A stretch of 64,000 nt of DNA from assembly GCF_015905305.1 (NCBI RefSeq), contig NZ_JADZLQ010000002.1, positions 186,001 to 250,000 of the forward strand, written 5' to 3'. This document shows, one piece after another, positions 48,307 through 54,851 of this stretch (positions are counted from its first letter, which is position 1; the number at the start of each line of letters is the position of its first letter). A program made the translations under genes and the position numbers. The notes beneath the pieces were generated by a model. It was not told where the DNA came from, made no database searches, and worked only from the letters and a program-made list of their open reading frames with translations. This DNA is from Pinirhizobacter soli. Its GTDB lineage: Bacteria; Pseudomonadota; Gammaproteobacteria; Xanthomonadales; Rhodanobacteraceae.

Positions 48307-48885
48307 ATGATTGCCCTAGAATTTCCCGGTGCCCACAAGCTGATCGACGCCGTCGACGCAGCGGTCGCCAAGGGTGACACCCCGGCCATCACCGATGCCC
48401 TGCGCAAAACCCTGTGCCAGCTGATCCGCAGCCAGGAAGTAAAGCTTCCCGACTGCGTATTCGAGGCCGCCGGCGACCATTACGCCCGCCGCGAGCTCTA
48501 CCGCAGCGAAGAATTCGGCTACAGCGTGGTCGCCATGACCTGGGGCCCCGGCCAGGGCACCGCCATACACGACCACGACGGCATGTGGTGCGTCGAGGGC
48601 GTGTGGAACGGCGCGCTGGAAATCACCCAGTACGAGCTGCTGGAAAAGCAGGACACCCGCTTCCACTTCCGCCCCGTCGGCACCATGGAAGCCGGCCCCG
48701 GCTCCGCCGGCAGCCTGATCCCGCCGCACGAATACCACACCATCCGCAACATCAGCACGGATGACATTGCGGTGAGCCTGCATATCTACTCTGGCCGCAT
48801 GACGCACTGCGCGGTGTTCAGCCCGCTGGCGGATAGCTGGTACGAGCGTGGCGAGCGGCAGTTGGGGTTGGATCGGGTGCATTGA
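48307..48885 (+). CDS. Cysteine dioxygenase (Arg-type thiol dioxygenase, cupin)
   Basis: 192-residue cupin that oxidises L-cysteine to cysteine sulfinate with Fe(II). Iron ligands are H88 and H90 (TAIHDHDGMW) and H144 (HTIRNIS). Residues that define true cysteine dioxygenases by alignment with the mammalian enzyme are all kept: Arg at 61 (YARRELY; rat R60), Cys at 95 exactly five residues after the second His (rat C93) and Tyr at 161 in SLHIYS (rat Y157), the Cys-Tyr crosslink pair. This argues against the Gln-type 3-mercaptopropionate enzymes. It lies 53 bp behind metX. Confidence 0.87.
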   Translation: MIALEFPGAHKLIDAVDAAVAKGDTPAITDALRKTLCQLIRSQEVKLPDCVFEAAGDHYARRELYRSEEFGYSVVAMTWGPGQGTAIHDHDGMWCVEGVWNGALEITQYELLEKQDTRFHFRPVGTMEAGPGSAGSLIPPHEYHTIRNISTDDIAVSLHIYSGRMTHCAVFSPLADSWYERGERQLGLDRVH

Positions 48886-48913
48886 TCTAGCGAGACTTTT
48901 CGCTCCGCTTGAT

Positions 48914-49402
48914 TCACCCCAGACCCAGCGCGGCCTTCAGTAGCGGCGGTATCAATGGCGCCAGAATCGACGCCAGGCCCACGACTACCGCGGCCGTGAC
49001 GTAGATCCTCGTCACGGAAACTTGTGTCACGGACAACCGCTCATCGAGCTTTTGGAAGCGGTCGTCGAATTTTTGGAAACGGTCGTCGAGCTTTTGAAAG
49101 CGATCGTCGATGTTTTGGAAACGCTCATCGAGCTTTTGAAAGCGATCGTCGATGCGGTCCAGCCGCCGTTCCACACGATCAAGGCGTGTGTCGTTGCGGT
49201 CGAATCGTTCGTGGATAGCTGCGAACTGCGCGTCGAGCCCGGTCATGCGGCCATCCATGTGCGCCACCTCGGCCCGCACTGTGCCTACGGCACGCATGAT
49301 CTCGACGTAGATAGGCACGGCGTTGCCGCCGCTCTCGCGCGATGCATGGTCCCGAGCAGGCATGTGCCCCCCCGGAATCAAGGTGTCGTGGTCGATATCC
49401 AT
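48914..49402 (-). CDS. Tail-anchored coiled-coil protein with heptad repeats
   Basis: 162 residues, family not recognised with certainty. An N-terminal polar segment is followed by a long heptad coiled coil (residues ~45-125) in which near-identical units of seven (DRFQKLD, ERFQNID, DRFQKFD) repeat, then a single C-terminal hydrophobic helix (VTAAVVVGLASILAPLIPPL). The topology is cytosolic coiled coil anchored by its tail in the membrane, reminiscent of DUF1640/Bdr-like proteins. The ATG at 49402 has an AGGAGG ribosome site. It is convergent with the cysteine dioxygenase gene. Confidence 0.75.
   Translation of the reverse strand: MDIDHDTLIPGGHMPARDHASRESGGNAVPIYVEIMRAVGTVRAEVAHMDGRMTGLDAQFAAIHERFDRNDTRLDRVERRLDRIDDRFQKLDERFQNIDDRFQKLDDRFQKFDDRFQKLDERLSVTQVSVTRIYVTAAVVVGLASILAPLIPPLLKAALGLG
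49040..49144. repeat. Five tandem 21-bp repeats inside the coiled-coil gene
   Basis: Units begin at 49040, 49061, 49082, 49103 and 49124, all built on the pattern NTCRTCGANNTTTTGRAARCG; a sixth (49145-49165) is degenerate. Each unit encodes one heptad, so copy-number changes keep the frame and only alter coiled-coil length. Confidence 0.9.
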
Positions 49403-49568
49403 GGGGGGCCTCCTGACCGTATTGCCACCCATCTTTCCTTGGCCGAGGCCCAGAGACCATCAGGAAACAACCATCCGACAGGCAAGCCACCGCCATACCC
49501 AGGCTGGAATACCCAGGCAACAGCCGGGCTCGACCAGCGGCACGGATTGCCTCATAATTCGGCGCTTG

Positions 49569-49655
49569 GCCGGGATGGCGGAACTGGTAGACGCGGCGGA
49601 CTCAAAATCCGTTTGTGGTGACACAGTGGGGGTTCGATTCCCCCTCCCGGCACCA
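49569..49655 (+). tRNA. tRNA-Leu(CAA)
   Basis: Complete 87-nt gene with encoded CCA. The acceptor stem pairs GCCGGGA (49569-49575) with TCCCGGC (49645-49651), discriminator A. The anticodon stem GCGGA/TCCGT encloses loop CTCAAAA, giving anticodon CAA. A long variable arm, as in class II tRNAs, and a T-arm with GGTTCGATTCC follow. Its 3' end is duplicated 1.2 kb downstream. Confidence 0.97.
49640..49655 (+). repeat. 16-bp direct repeat, copy 1 (3' end of tRNA-Leu; attL-like)
   Basis: CCCCCTCCCGGCACCA, covering the end of the T-arm, the acceptor strand and CCA of tRNA-Leu. The exact copy lies at 50851-50866 in the same orientation, the arrangement left when an element integrates into a tRNA 3' end. 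Confidence 0.8.
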
Positions 49656-49732
49656 GAACCCCGCATAGGATCTAGCTTTCCTGGGCATCGTTCGTAAATT
49701 CTACGTAACGACCAATCAGCGGGCCCCCTGAC

Positions 49733-49785
49733 CAGGGGATTGAAAATTCCCATGTCGGCGGTTCGATTCCGTCCCCGGGCCACCA
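49733..49785 (+). pseudogene. Truncated tRNA-Phe(GAA)-like 3' fragment
   Basis: 53 bp that match the 3' part of a tRNA-Phe from the anticodon arm onward: stem GGGGA/TTCCC around loop TTGAAAA (anticodon GAA), variable ATGTC, T-arm GGCGG-TTCGATT-CCGTC and a CCGGGCCACCA end. The D-arm and 5' acceptor strand are missing; the sequence before it cannot pair with the 3' acceptor. One extra base lies between T-arm and CCA compared with a normal 7-bp acceptor strand. It is therefore a remnant, such as an attachment-site half of an island targeting tRNA-Phe. Confidence 0.75.
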
Positions 49786-49939
49786 AAAACAAGTACTTTT
49801 CTCAATAGCTCAGACGTCCCGTCGATCACTTGTCCGGGATTTGTCCGGATTCCGTTTCGCGTCTCTGCAGCCACCGCGTGGCGTGCTTCATGGCCGTCTC
49901 GGACGAGTTGTACCGGAACAGCCGAGCCTGCTCGGTGCG

Positions 49940-50683
49940 TCACGCAGGTTTTGTGAAATACGCCCCTACGCGCCGTTCGCCCTGGAACGGGACAATAGAG
50001 TAGGCATCGAAGCCATCGTTCCTGTCCGTCTTGACGATAGACGTAGGATGGCCGAGCGCCTCCAGGGAATAAACGAGATGGTCCTCCACGAAGCGCATGA
50101 AGTACGGCTTCGCAGCATTCCGGCACATGTATGCCTTGTTGAAGGCGACAAGGAAGATGGAGAGGTCCGTGGGGCCGGACAGGTACTTGTAGGTAGCCGC
50201 CGGGATCTGAGGGTAAAGGTCGGTGTGGAAGTCATCGAGCGACAGGATGCCGAACGGGGACAGCATTTCCTCGCTCACCTTGAGATCGGACAGGATGGCC
50301 GAAAAGGTGTGCATGCCATCAACGTGGATGAAGCCAAGCCGGCGCAAATTGGACCGATGAAAGTCGGAGTGGTACAGGTCTTCGGAGAATCCCTCGATGA
50401 ACTGCACGCCCCCGTTAATAGCAAGCAGAACTTTGCGGGTTTCCGGCAAAATCACCGGATCGATGACGGTAACCTTGTTCCCGTACTCGGCGCTGAAATT
50501 AGCCAGGATGCTGGCCGCCTTACCCTTAAAGGTGCCTATCTCGAGATAGTCGCAAGCCTTTCCGTCGGACCAAGACCAGCTTTCGTGTTGGGCCTCAAGG
50601 ATGGTGCACCATATCGCCGCACTCACCTCCATCAACATACCGTCAATGCCCCGCTGAGTTTCCAACACTTTTGCCAGTTCCAT
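49940..50683 (-). CDS. Class I SAM-dependent methyltransferase (Methyltransf_24-like)
   Basis: 247-residue cytosolic protein. The SAM-binding motif I is DYLEIGTFKGKAASILANF, motif II ends in KVTVIDPV, and LGFIHVDGMHTFSAILSDL gives the acidic metal/active-site region of the CmcI/Methyltransf_24 group that methylates small hydroxylated molecules or sugars. Substrate unknown. GC is clearly below the flanks. It has its own TTGACA promoter and an AGGGGG ribosome site, stands alone, and is the only gene between the two tRNA-Leu repeats. Confidence 0.75.
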   Translation of the reverse strand: MELAKVLETQRGIDGMLMEVSAAIWCTILEAQHESWSWSDGKACDYLEIGTFKGKAASILANFSAEYGNKVTVIDPVILPETRKVLLAINGGVQFIEGFSEDLYHSDFHRSNLRRLGFIHVDGMHTFSAILSDLKVSEEMLSPFGILSLDDFHTDLYPQIPAATYKYLSGPTDLSIFLVAFNKAYMCRNAAKPYFMRFVEDHLVYSLEALGHPTSIVKTDRNDGFDAYSIVPFQGERRVGAYFTKPA

Positions 50684-50708
50684 GAAGACCCCCTAGCTGG
50701 AGATGAAC

Positions 50709-50736
50709 AAATTACTCGTAGCTTCGGGGGTGTCAA
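50709..50736 (-). promoter_or_regulatory. Sigma-70-like promoter of the island methyltransferase
   Basis: Minus-strand TTGACA (50736-50731) with TAATTT (50714-50709) after 16 bp, ending 26 bp before the ATG at 50683. The inverted repeat TCCCT-TCT-AGGGA lies 5 bp upstream of the -35 and may be an operator. Confidence 0.5.
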
Positions 50737-50850
50737 CAACTCCCTTCTAGGGAATTCGTCACCGCGTCATATCGCCAGCGCATTTGTCCGATGCTAGCAA
50801 TGGTTGAGCCACGACGCTGGAGAATGATGCCATTGGCCGCCTTGGTGATG

Positions 50851-50866
50851 CCCCCTCCCGGCACCA
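50851..50866 (+). repeat. 16-bp direct repeat, copy 2 (attR-like)
   Basis: Exact second copy of the tRNA-Leu 3' end (CCCCCTCCCGGCACCA). Flanking bases differ on both sides, so identity is limited to the tRNA-derived core. Not part of any tRNA-like fold here. Confidence 0.8.
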
Positions 50867-50983
50867 CAGATCAAGGGAATCGTCGAGTCGGGCGTAGGAA
50901 AACTACCCTTCCAGGGACTGCCCCTCGGTAGCATCGCCGGATGCCATGTATCTTTGGCACAAACCGGTTCGGGGGAGCCCTTC

Positions 50984-51961
50984 ATGGCGGGACGCAGCGC
51001 GTTTTATCGGAACCGAAAACCAACGCTGCGATGGGTGCTTGCGATTGCGGCGGCCAGCCTGATCGTGGCATCGGCTACCTCGGCAGCGTCCAGCGCATAC
51101 GTCCGGGAGTCACGAACAGTCCTCGTCGACGGTCACCGGGAGTTATGGCGGCTCGAATGGCGAGAGAAGCCCATTCCGGCCTGCGGGGCGGACGATGTGT
51201 ATAGCGCCATTACCGTACCGTGTCAGGATTTTGCCTACGGAGAAGCCGGGGTGCTATGGCTGATTCGCCAACGCAACGGGCACGACATTGACCGGATGGA
51301 CCTGACGCCGCTTTACCATGAATCAAGTTTATCGGGATATGACGGCGTGTTCGTCCTTCGGCATTGGCCCATGCGTATACGGGACATGAACCGGACCGAT
51401 CGTGGCGATCCAACGCTTCTCGCTGACGTGGTAAGGCGAAAGCCCTACGTGGTGATGTCCCTGGCTGACTACGACCATGATGGCCGCGCTACTGAGTTCG
51501 TGGTCGAGGTCGACGATTTTCCCAGCGCAGAACGTTACGTCGCCATCGGAATTACGAAGAACGAGCCCCACTTGCACGCACTCTCCAGTGCCGCCCACCC
51601 TGGCGAACCGCTGTTTCTCAGCAAGGGCACGTGGGATGCACTAAAAGCCACGGGGAAGGCCAGCAATGTCATCGACTGGCCATGCGTCTTCGATCTTTGG
51701 GGCGGAAGCTATGCCGACGGCGCATCGGGGACACAGGTGGAAGCCAACCACGGGACGATTCGTGCGTGGGATCGAAACTACGCGTGCAATGGCAAAGGCC
51801 AATTGGGAAAGGGTGAGACTGGGGAGGAGTTAGTGCGTTCGTCCGCCCAATCGTTTTTATTTTCGGACGCGGCTTTTTTCACGCCACATGTAAACCGCAA
51901 ACAACGCCATTTCGAATACATCCAACCGTTTCCACCGGCATATTCTTTTCGTAAGAATTAA
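50984..51961 (+). CDS. Secreted protein of unknown function
   Basis: 325 residues, not recognised. Residues 1-46 form a signal peptide with a long basic n-region (AFYRNRKPTLRWVLAIAAAS, cleavage near TSAASS-AYV). The mature protein has four cysteines (for example PACGADD, VPCQDF, DWPCVFD, NYACNGKG) that may pair, an acidic loop SLADYDHDGRATEFVVEVDD that resembles a calcium-binding or FG-GAP-like turn, and no membrane segment. The ATG at 50984 is chosen over a TTG at 50954 because of the GGGGGAG ribosome site. It lies just outside the right tRNA repeat, GC slightly low. Confidence 0.65.
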   Translation: MAGRSAFYRNRKPTLRWVLAIAAASLIVASATSAASSAYVRESRTVLVDGHRELWRLEWREKPIPACGADDVYSAITVPCQDFAYGEAGVLWLIRQRNGHDIDRMDLTPLYHESSLSGYDGVFVLRHWPMRIRDMNRTDRGDPTLLADVVRRKPYVVMSLADYDHDGRATEFVVEVDDFPSAERYVAIGITKNEPHLHALSSAAHPGEPLFLSKGTWDALKATGKASNVIDWPCVFDLWGGSYADGASGTQVEANHGTIRAWDRNYACNGKGQLGKGETGEELVRSSAQSFLFSDAAFFTPHVNRKQRHFEYIQPFPPAYSFRKN

Positions 51962-52004
51962 CGGTTAGCATGCGCCGAAGCCACACTCGTCGGTCACAGG
52001 GCAC

Positions 52005-52247
52005 ATGAAAGAAAACATCGCAGGCCTCACGCTGGTTTCCGGCGCGGGGAGTTTCACCGAGGGTGCCCGGACCCTTTGGCATGGCTACTGGAATCTTTTT
52101 ACCACCGAGCCCGGCGGCCTGTTGACGCTGGTGGAACGCGGCCGCACGCCGGGTGATTTCCTGGGCCGCAACGAAGCGGAACTGGCCGGTCGCGAGGCAG
52201 GCGTTGCCGCGGTCGAACTCGCGGTGAGCCGCATCGCAGCGGCATAG
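52005..52247 (+). CDS. Small hypothetical protein
   Basis: 80 residues, soluble, unknown. It has normal high-GC codon use and an AGGG element before the ATG. Composition is Gly/Ala/Glu-rich with a Trp-rich stretch (ARTLWHGYWNLFTTEPGG). It is 43 bp behind the secreted protein gene and 62 bp before the methyltransferase-like gene on the same strand. Confidence 0.55.
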   Translation: MKENIAGLTLVSGAGSFTEGARTLWHGYWNLFTTEPGGLLTLVERGRTPGDFLGRNEAELAGREAGVAAVELAVSRIAAA

Positions 52248-52309
52248 ACAAGGCGGCACGCCAAGGGTGCCTGCTAAGATTGCCGTTTGACCCGGCCAGC
52301 AGGACCCCC

Positions 52310-53227
52310 ATGGCATCCCGACCCCCCTTCTTCGCCAAATGGGGCGAAGCTCGCGTCAAGGCGCGCCGGCTCAACAGGGAACTGGACCTGCTGCGCTTCA
52401 ACCAGGGCGTGATCCTTTCGAAACTGGATCTGCCCAACGCGTCGCCGCGGCTTGCCGACCACGAGTTCAAGGTGTTTTCGCAGTTTGGCGAGGATGGCAT
52501 CCTGCAATTCCTCACCCGCGTCGTGCCCATCGCCGAGCGAACGTTCATCGAGTTCGGCGTGGAGGATTTTTCCGAATCCAATTGCCGTTTCCTGATGCAG
52601 AAGGACAACTGGCGCGGATTCGTCATCGACGGCTCGGCCGACAACGTCAAGGCGATCCGCCGCGCGCCCGACTTCTGGCGGCATGACCTTGTCGCGAAGC
52701 AATCGTTTATCACCCGCGAGAACATCCAGGCCCTGCTTGCCGAAAGCGGCTTCGGCGCGGACCTTGGCGTGCTGTCCATCGATATCGATGGCAACGACTA
52801 CCACGTGTGGCAAGCCATCGAGGCGTTCCGTCCGCGCATCGTGGCGTGCGAGTACAACAGCGTTTTCGGACCGGTCGATACCATCACCGTGCCCTACCAG
52901 GCCGACTTTCAGCGCACCACCGCGCACCATTCGAACATGTATTGGGGTGCATCCATTGCGGCGCTGGCGCATCTGGCCTCCACGAAGGGCTACAGCCTTG
53001 TCGGTGGCACCAGCACGGGCCTGAATGCCTTCTTCGTGCGCAACGATCTTGTCGACGGCAACCTGACCGTGTGCACGCCTGCCGAAGCCCACGTGGTATC
53101 CCTCTACCGGGAGAGCCGCGACGCCGAAGGCAAGCCGAACTGGCTATCAGGCGATGCACGCCTGAAGGCCATCGCGGGACTGCCGGTGATCGACGTGGTC
53201 ACGGGTGACACGCGCCCACTGGCATAA
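52310..53227 (+). CDS. FkbM-like methyltransferase-fold protein
   Basis: 305 residues. KVFSQFGEDGILQFLTRVVP, then TFIEFGVEDFSESNCRFL and GFVIDGSADNVKAI form a Rossmann-like SAM-binding pattern (motif I FIEFGV, acidic end of the second strand VIDG). LGVLSIDIDGNDYHVWQAIE and RIVACEYNSVFGP follow. Proteins of this kind are seen in surface polysaccharide loci, but no glycosyltransferase is nearby. The ATG at 52310 has an AGGA site; the upstream extension to 52280 is not supported. Convergent with the SDR gene. Confidence 0.65.
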   Translation: MASRPPFFAKWGEARVKARRLNRELDLLRFNQGVILSKLDLPNASPRLADHEFKVFSQFGEDGILQFLTRVVPIAERTFIEFGVEDFSESNCRFLMQKDNWRGFVIDGSADNVKAIRRAPDFWRHDLVAKQSFITRENIQALLAESGFGADLGVLSIDIDGNDYHVWQAIEAFRPRIVACEYNSVFGPVDTITVPYQADFQRTTAHHSNMYWGASIAALAHLASTKGYSLVGGTSTGLNAFFVRNDLVDGNLTVCTPAEAHVVSLYRESRDAEGKPNWLSGDARLKAIAGLPVIDVVTGDTRPLA

Positions 53228-53232
53228 GCAAC

Positions 53233-54027
53233 TCAAACGATCGACCGCACCACCCCGCCATCCACACGCACCGCCGCACCAGTGGTCGCCGACGCCTGCT
53301 CGGAAGCCAGGTACACCGACATGGCAGCCACTTCGTCCACGGTGGCCAGCCGCTTGATCAGCGACGACGGCCGGTGCGTGGCGATGAAATCGCGCTCGAC
53401 ATCGGCCAGCGGGACGCCCGTCTCGCTGGCGATCTTGCCGAAGAAATCACCCACACCTTCCGAACGCGTGGGGCCAGGCAGCAGCGAGTTCACGGTGACG
53501 CCGGTGCCGGCCAGGTCCTCCGCCAGCCCGCGCGACACGGCCAGCTGCGCCGTCTTGGTCACCCCGTAATGGATCATTTCCGCCGGAATCTGCACGCCCG
53601 ATTCGCTGGAAATGAACTGGATGCGGCCCCAGCCGCGTTTCTTCATACCCTGGGCGTAATGACGAGCCAGGCGCACGCCGCTCATCACGTTCACTTCGAA
53701 GAAATGCATCCAGTCCGCGTCGGTGATTTCGGCGAAGGCCTTCGGTTCGAAGATGCCCAGGTTGTTGACCAGGATGTCAGTTTCCGGGAAGGCGACAATC
53801 AGCTCCGCGGCGCCTTGCGCCGTACCCAGGTCGCCGGCGTGGCCTGCCAGGCTCGCCCTCGGATGCCTGGCACGGATCGAGGCCAGCGCCTCGTCCACAC
53901 GCGCCTGGGTGCGGCCGGTGACCACGACATGGGCTCCGGAACCGGCAAGCCCGACGGCAATGGCAAGGCCTATGCCGGCGGTGGATCCTGAAACGATGGC
54001 GCTGCGGCCGCTAAGGTTGATGTGCAT
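53233..54027 (-). CDS. SDR-family oxidoreductase
   Basis: 264-residue NAD(P)-dependent short-chain dehydrogenase. It has the cofactor motif VSGSTAGIGLAIAVGLAGSG, VVVTGRTQARVD (Arg after strand 2 suggests NADP), ILVNNLGIF, catalytic Ser in FISSESG, YGVTK (Tyr/Lys) and the C-terminal GGVVRSIV. Substrate unknown. The ATG at 54027 gives the usual MxxxLSGRSAIVSG start. Divergent from tmk; a 7-5-7 inverted repeat lies in the gap. Confidence 0.9.
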   Translation of the reverse strand: MHINLSGRSAIVSGSTAGIGLAIAVGLAGSGAHVVVTGRTQARVDEALASIRARHPRASLAGHAGDLGTAQGAAELIVAFPETDILVNNLGIFEPKAFAEITDADWMHFFEVNVMSGVRLARHYAQGMKKRGWGRIQFISSESGVQIPAEMIHYGVTKTAQLAVSRGLAEDLAGTGVTVNSLLPGPTRSEGVGDFFGKIASETGVPLADVERDFIATHRPSSLIKRLATVDEVAAMSVYLASEQASATTGAAVRVDGGVVRSIV

Positions 54028-54117
54028 GGGCGTGGGGCTCCAGGTTCGAATGAAGACGTCATACCACTGTGGGGCCGCTTTTTCCGGATGGAATGCCCAC
54101 CCCAGGGAATACCCATG

Positions 54118-54136
54118 CCGCGAAGTGCATTCGCGG
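54118..54136. promoter_or_regulatory. Inverted repeat between the SDR and tmk genes
   Basis: CCGCGAA - 5 bp - TTCGCGG, perfect arms of 7, 20 bp before the tmk ATG in the only gap between these divergent genes. Size and symmetry suit an operator for a dimeric regulator or a short leader hairpin. Confidence 0.35.
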
Positions 54137-54156
54137 GGCCGAGCGGATAAAGTTCG

Positions 54157-54834
54157 ATGATGACCCAAGCTCAGATCCCCGGCGGCTTCGTGCTCGCCAT
54201 CGAAGGCATCGACGGTGCCGGCAAGACCACCCTCGCCACCAGCCTCGGGGCCGTCCTGCAAAGCGTGGGCCTGGGCGTCACCATCGGCAAGGAACCCACT
54301 GCCGGCCCCTGGGGCACCAAGCTCCGGCAGTCGGCGATCGATGGGCGGCTCGATGCGGCGGAGGAACTGCGCTACCTGCTGCTCGATCGCCGCGAGCACG
54401 TCGAATCGGTGATCGCCCCGGCACTTGGGCGCGGCGAGGTGATGATCCTGGATCGCTACTATCCGTCCAACGTGGCCTACCAGGGCGCGGCTGGGCTCGA
54501 TGTCCACGAACTACTGGCCGCGAACGACTTCGCGCCGAAACCCGACCTGCTGCTGGTACTCGACCTCGAACCCAGCGAAGGCCTGTCGCGCATCCACGCC
54601 CGAGGCGACAAGCCCAATCATTTCGAGGATGTCGACAACCTGGCCCGCTGCCGGGCCATTTTCCTTGCGCCAGACCTGCTCGATGCAACAGTCATCGACG
54701 CCAGCAACGATGCCGCCACGGTGCTCGCCGTGGCCCGCGAACTCACCTACCAGGCCGTGATCGGCAAGCTGGGCGAGCGTCCAGCCTGGGTCGAAGGCAT
54801 TACCTCGCGCTCGACGGCATCACCACATACCTGA
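54157..54834 (+). CDS. tmk: Thymidylate kinase (atypical, stand-alone)
   Basis: 225-residue dTMP kinase. P-loop EGIDGAGKTTLA, DRYYPSNVAYQG (DR[YH] motif) and ARGDKPNHFED (lid region) are clear. The nucleotide-specific block reads GKEPTAGPWGTKLRQ rather than the REPGGTxxGExIR of the common bacterial enzyme, so it belongs to a divergent branch. Most relatives keep tmk beside holB/pilZ; this copy is next to a histidine kinase instead and may be a second kinase. Confidence 0.85.
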   Translation: MMTQAQIPGGFVLAIEGIDGAGKTTLATSLGAVLQSVGLGVTIGKEPTAGPWGTKLRQSAIDGRLDAAEELRYLLLDRREHVESVIAPALGRGEVMILDRYYPSNVAYQGAAGLDVHELLAANDFAPKPDLLLVLDLEPSEGLSRIHARGDKPNHFEDVDNLARCRAIFLAPDLLDATVIDASNDAATVLAVARELTYQAVIGKLGERPAWVEGITSRSTASPHT

Positions 54835-54851
54835 CTGTAAAACCACTTCCC

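Larger units (their letters stand above)
50684..50983. other. 300-bp intergenic region with promoter and att-like repeat
   Basis: Contains the methyltransferase promoter, a small inverted repeat TCCCT-TCT-AGGGA (50741-50753) just upstream of it, the second tRNA-Leu repeat (50851-50866), and the GGGGGAG ribosome site of the gene at 50984. No coding sequence is supported. Confidence 0.7.

Noticed and set aside
49040-49144. CRISPR-like array of short repeats
   Set aside because: Units are directly adjacent 21-mers without spacers and stay in frame as heptads of a coiled-coil gene.
49733-49785. Functional tRNA-Phe gene
   Set aside because: No 5' acceptor strand or D-arm can be found and there is one extra base before CCA.
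54069-54851. N-terminal extension of the histidine kinase through tmk
   Set aside because: tmk is a complete gene in another frame; the extension has no domain and the kinase has its own ATG at 54852.
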